Source: JBMNTP01 sp050945795
GTDB taxonomy: Bacteria; Bacillota; Clostridia; Christensenellales; MGBC116941
Length of the DNA stretch: 6,013 bases
Direction of reading: 5' to 3'
NCBI GenBank assembly: GCA_050945795.1
Contig: JBMNTP010000045.1
Span: forward strand, 1-6,013
Part shown: positions 5,616 through 6,013 of the stretch, one piece after another
Layout of the letters: the number at the start of each line of letters is the position of its first letter
How positions within the stretch are numbered: the stretch's first letter is position 1
The notes under the pieces: generated by a model
Database searches by the model: none
What the model saw: only the letters and a program-made list of their open reading frames with translations
Told to the model about the DNA's origin: nothing
Translations under genes and position numbers: made by a program

Positions 5616-6013
5616 CTATTTGATAATTTCGGTGCTTAGATACTCAAACGAAAGACCATATTTGTGCAATATGCTTATTAGTTTTATCTTGCTTTCCTCT
5701 CCAATTAAATAATACTTATCATAATTAAGATCGCCATACTTTATTACGTCGCAGTTATCGCCGGCGGGCAGCAGCTTTACTTGTTTATTTCCGCCTTCAA
5801 ACGTTAATTGAACGACGTCAAATCCACAATCGCCATCTCGGCTTCGTGCATTTTCAGTACAAGCCGCGATAATTTCTTGTATATCTTTTGAATCTGTAAT
5901 CTCAAACTTTATGTTTTCGTTATGAGTCGTATATTGAACGGTAATTTTCTCAGTAAATGATAAATCGGGGGCGGGGGAACATGCGGAAAAGCAAATAACC
6001 ATAATAAATATTA
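5616..6013 (-). CDS. small lipoprotein of unknown function, N-terminus beyond window
   Basis: I do not recognise a named family. The minus-strand frame is open from the window edge to TAG at 5616-5618. An ATG exists at 6000-6002, but it would leave only seven uncharged residues before the cysteine of the lipobox-like FSAC. The frame continues upstream as I-F-I-M-V-I-C-F-S-A-C, so this ATG is probably an internal Met of a signal peptide starting outside the window. The mature protein would be lipid-anchored at C8 (counting from that Met), with a Pro/Ser linker and then a globular domain of about 105 residues. That domain contains C48, C59 (DCGFD) and C84 (AGDNCD), a beta-strand-like ending DKYYLIG, and a final helix ISILHKYG. 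Its isoleucine codons are less ATA-biased (6 of 14 by hand) than those of hisA. It converges on the tRNA operon. Confidence 0.75.
   Translation of the reverse strand, partial: IFIMVICFSACSPAPDLSFTEKITVQYTTHNENIKFEITDSKDIQEIIAACTENARSRDGDCGFDVVQLTFEGGNKQVKLLPAGDNCDVIKYGDLNYDKYYLIGEESKIKLISILHKYGLSFEYLSTEIIK

Noticed and set aside
5255..5623. Plus-strand 122-aa open frame across the tRNA cluster
   Set aside because: It runs through all three tRNA genes and the terminator, and its composition is that of translated tRNA. Not a gene.
1..6013. Mobile element, CRISPR array, or novel defence system
   Set aside because: I found no transposase, integrase, direct-repeat array, terminal inverted repeats or toxin-like gene in this window.

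Overview
The window is most likely from the chromosome of a member of the Bacillota, probably a Clostridia-type anaerobe. The evidence is the HisZ plus short-form HisG pair, the fused HisI-HisE protein, strong AGGAGG-type ribosome binding sites, tRNA genes that encode their own CCA, and a small secreted lipoprotein. Isoleucine codons lean heavily to ATA in the his genes (hand count in hisA: 18 of 25). I cannot name a genus.

Positions 53-5094 hold a compact plus-strand histidine biosynthesis operon: hisZ, hisG, hisD, hisB, hisA, hisIE. Every junction is either an overlap (8, 4 and 4 nt) or a 1-2 nt gap, so the genes are almost certainly co-transcribed and translationally coupled. Together they cover step 1 (HisZ-HisG), steps 2-3 (HisE and HisI domains), step 4 (HisA), step 6 (HisB) and steps 9-10 (HisD). 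Step 5 (HisH-HisF), step 7 (HisC) and step 8 (histidinol-phosphate phosphatase) are absent. hisH and hisF normally flank hisA in Bacillota his operons, and here both slots are closed. The operon promoter lies before the window or in the uninformative first 52 bases.

Positions 5095-5240 are non-coding. They contain at best a weak terminator candidate for the his operon and a good promoter (TTGACA / TATACT) for the next unit. Positions 5241-5494 hold three tandem tRNA genes: Gly(GCC), Cys(GCA) and Leu(UAA). A strong hairpin terminator follows at 5537-5571 and may work in both directions.

Positions 5616-6013 hold the 3' part of a minus-strand gene for a small, probably surface-anchored lipoprotein of unknown function. 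It converges on the tRNA unit and its N-terminus runs off the window edge. Overall this is a mostly ordinary housekeeping region. The points worth a second look are the missing hisH/hisF, the changed motif 2 in HisZ, the ATA bias, and the uncharacterised cysteine-containing lipoprotein.
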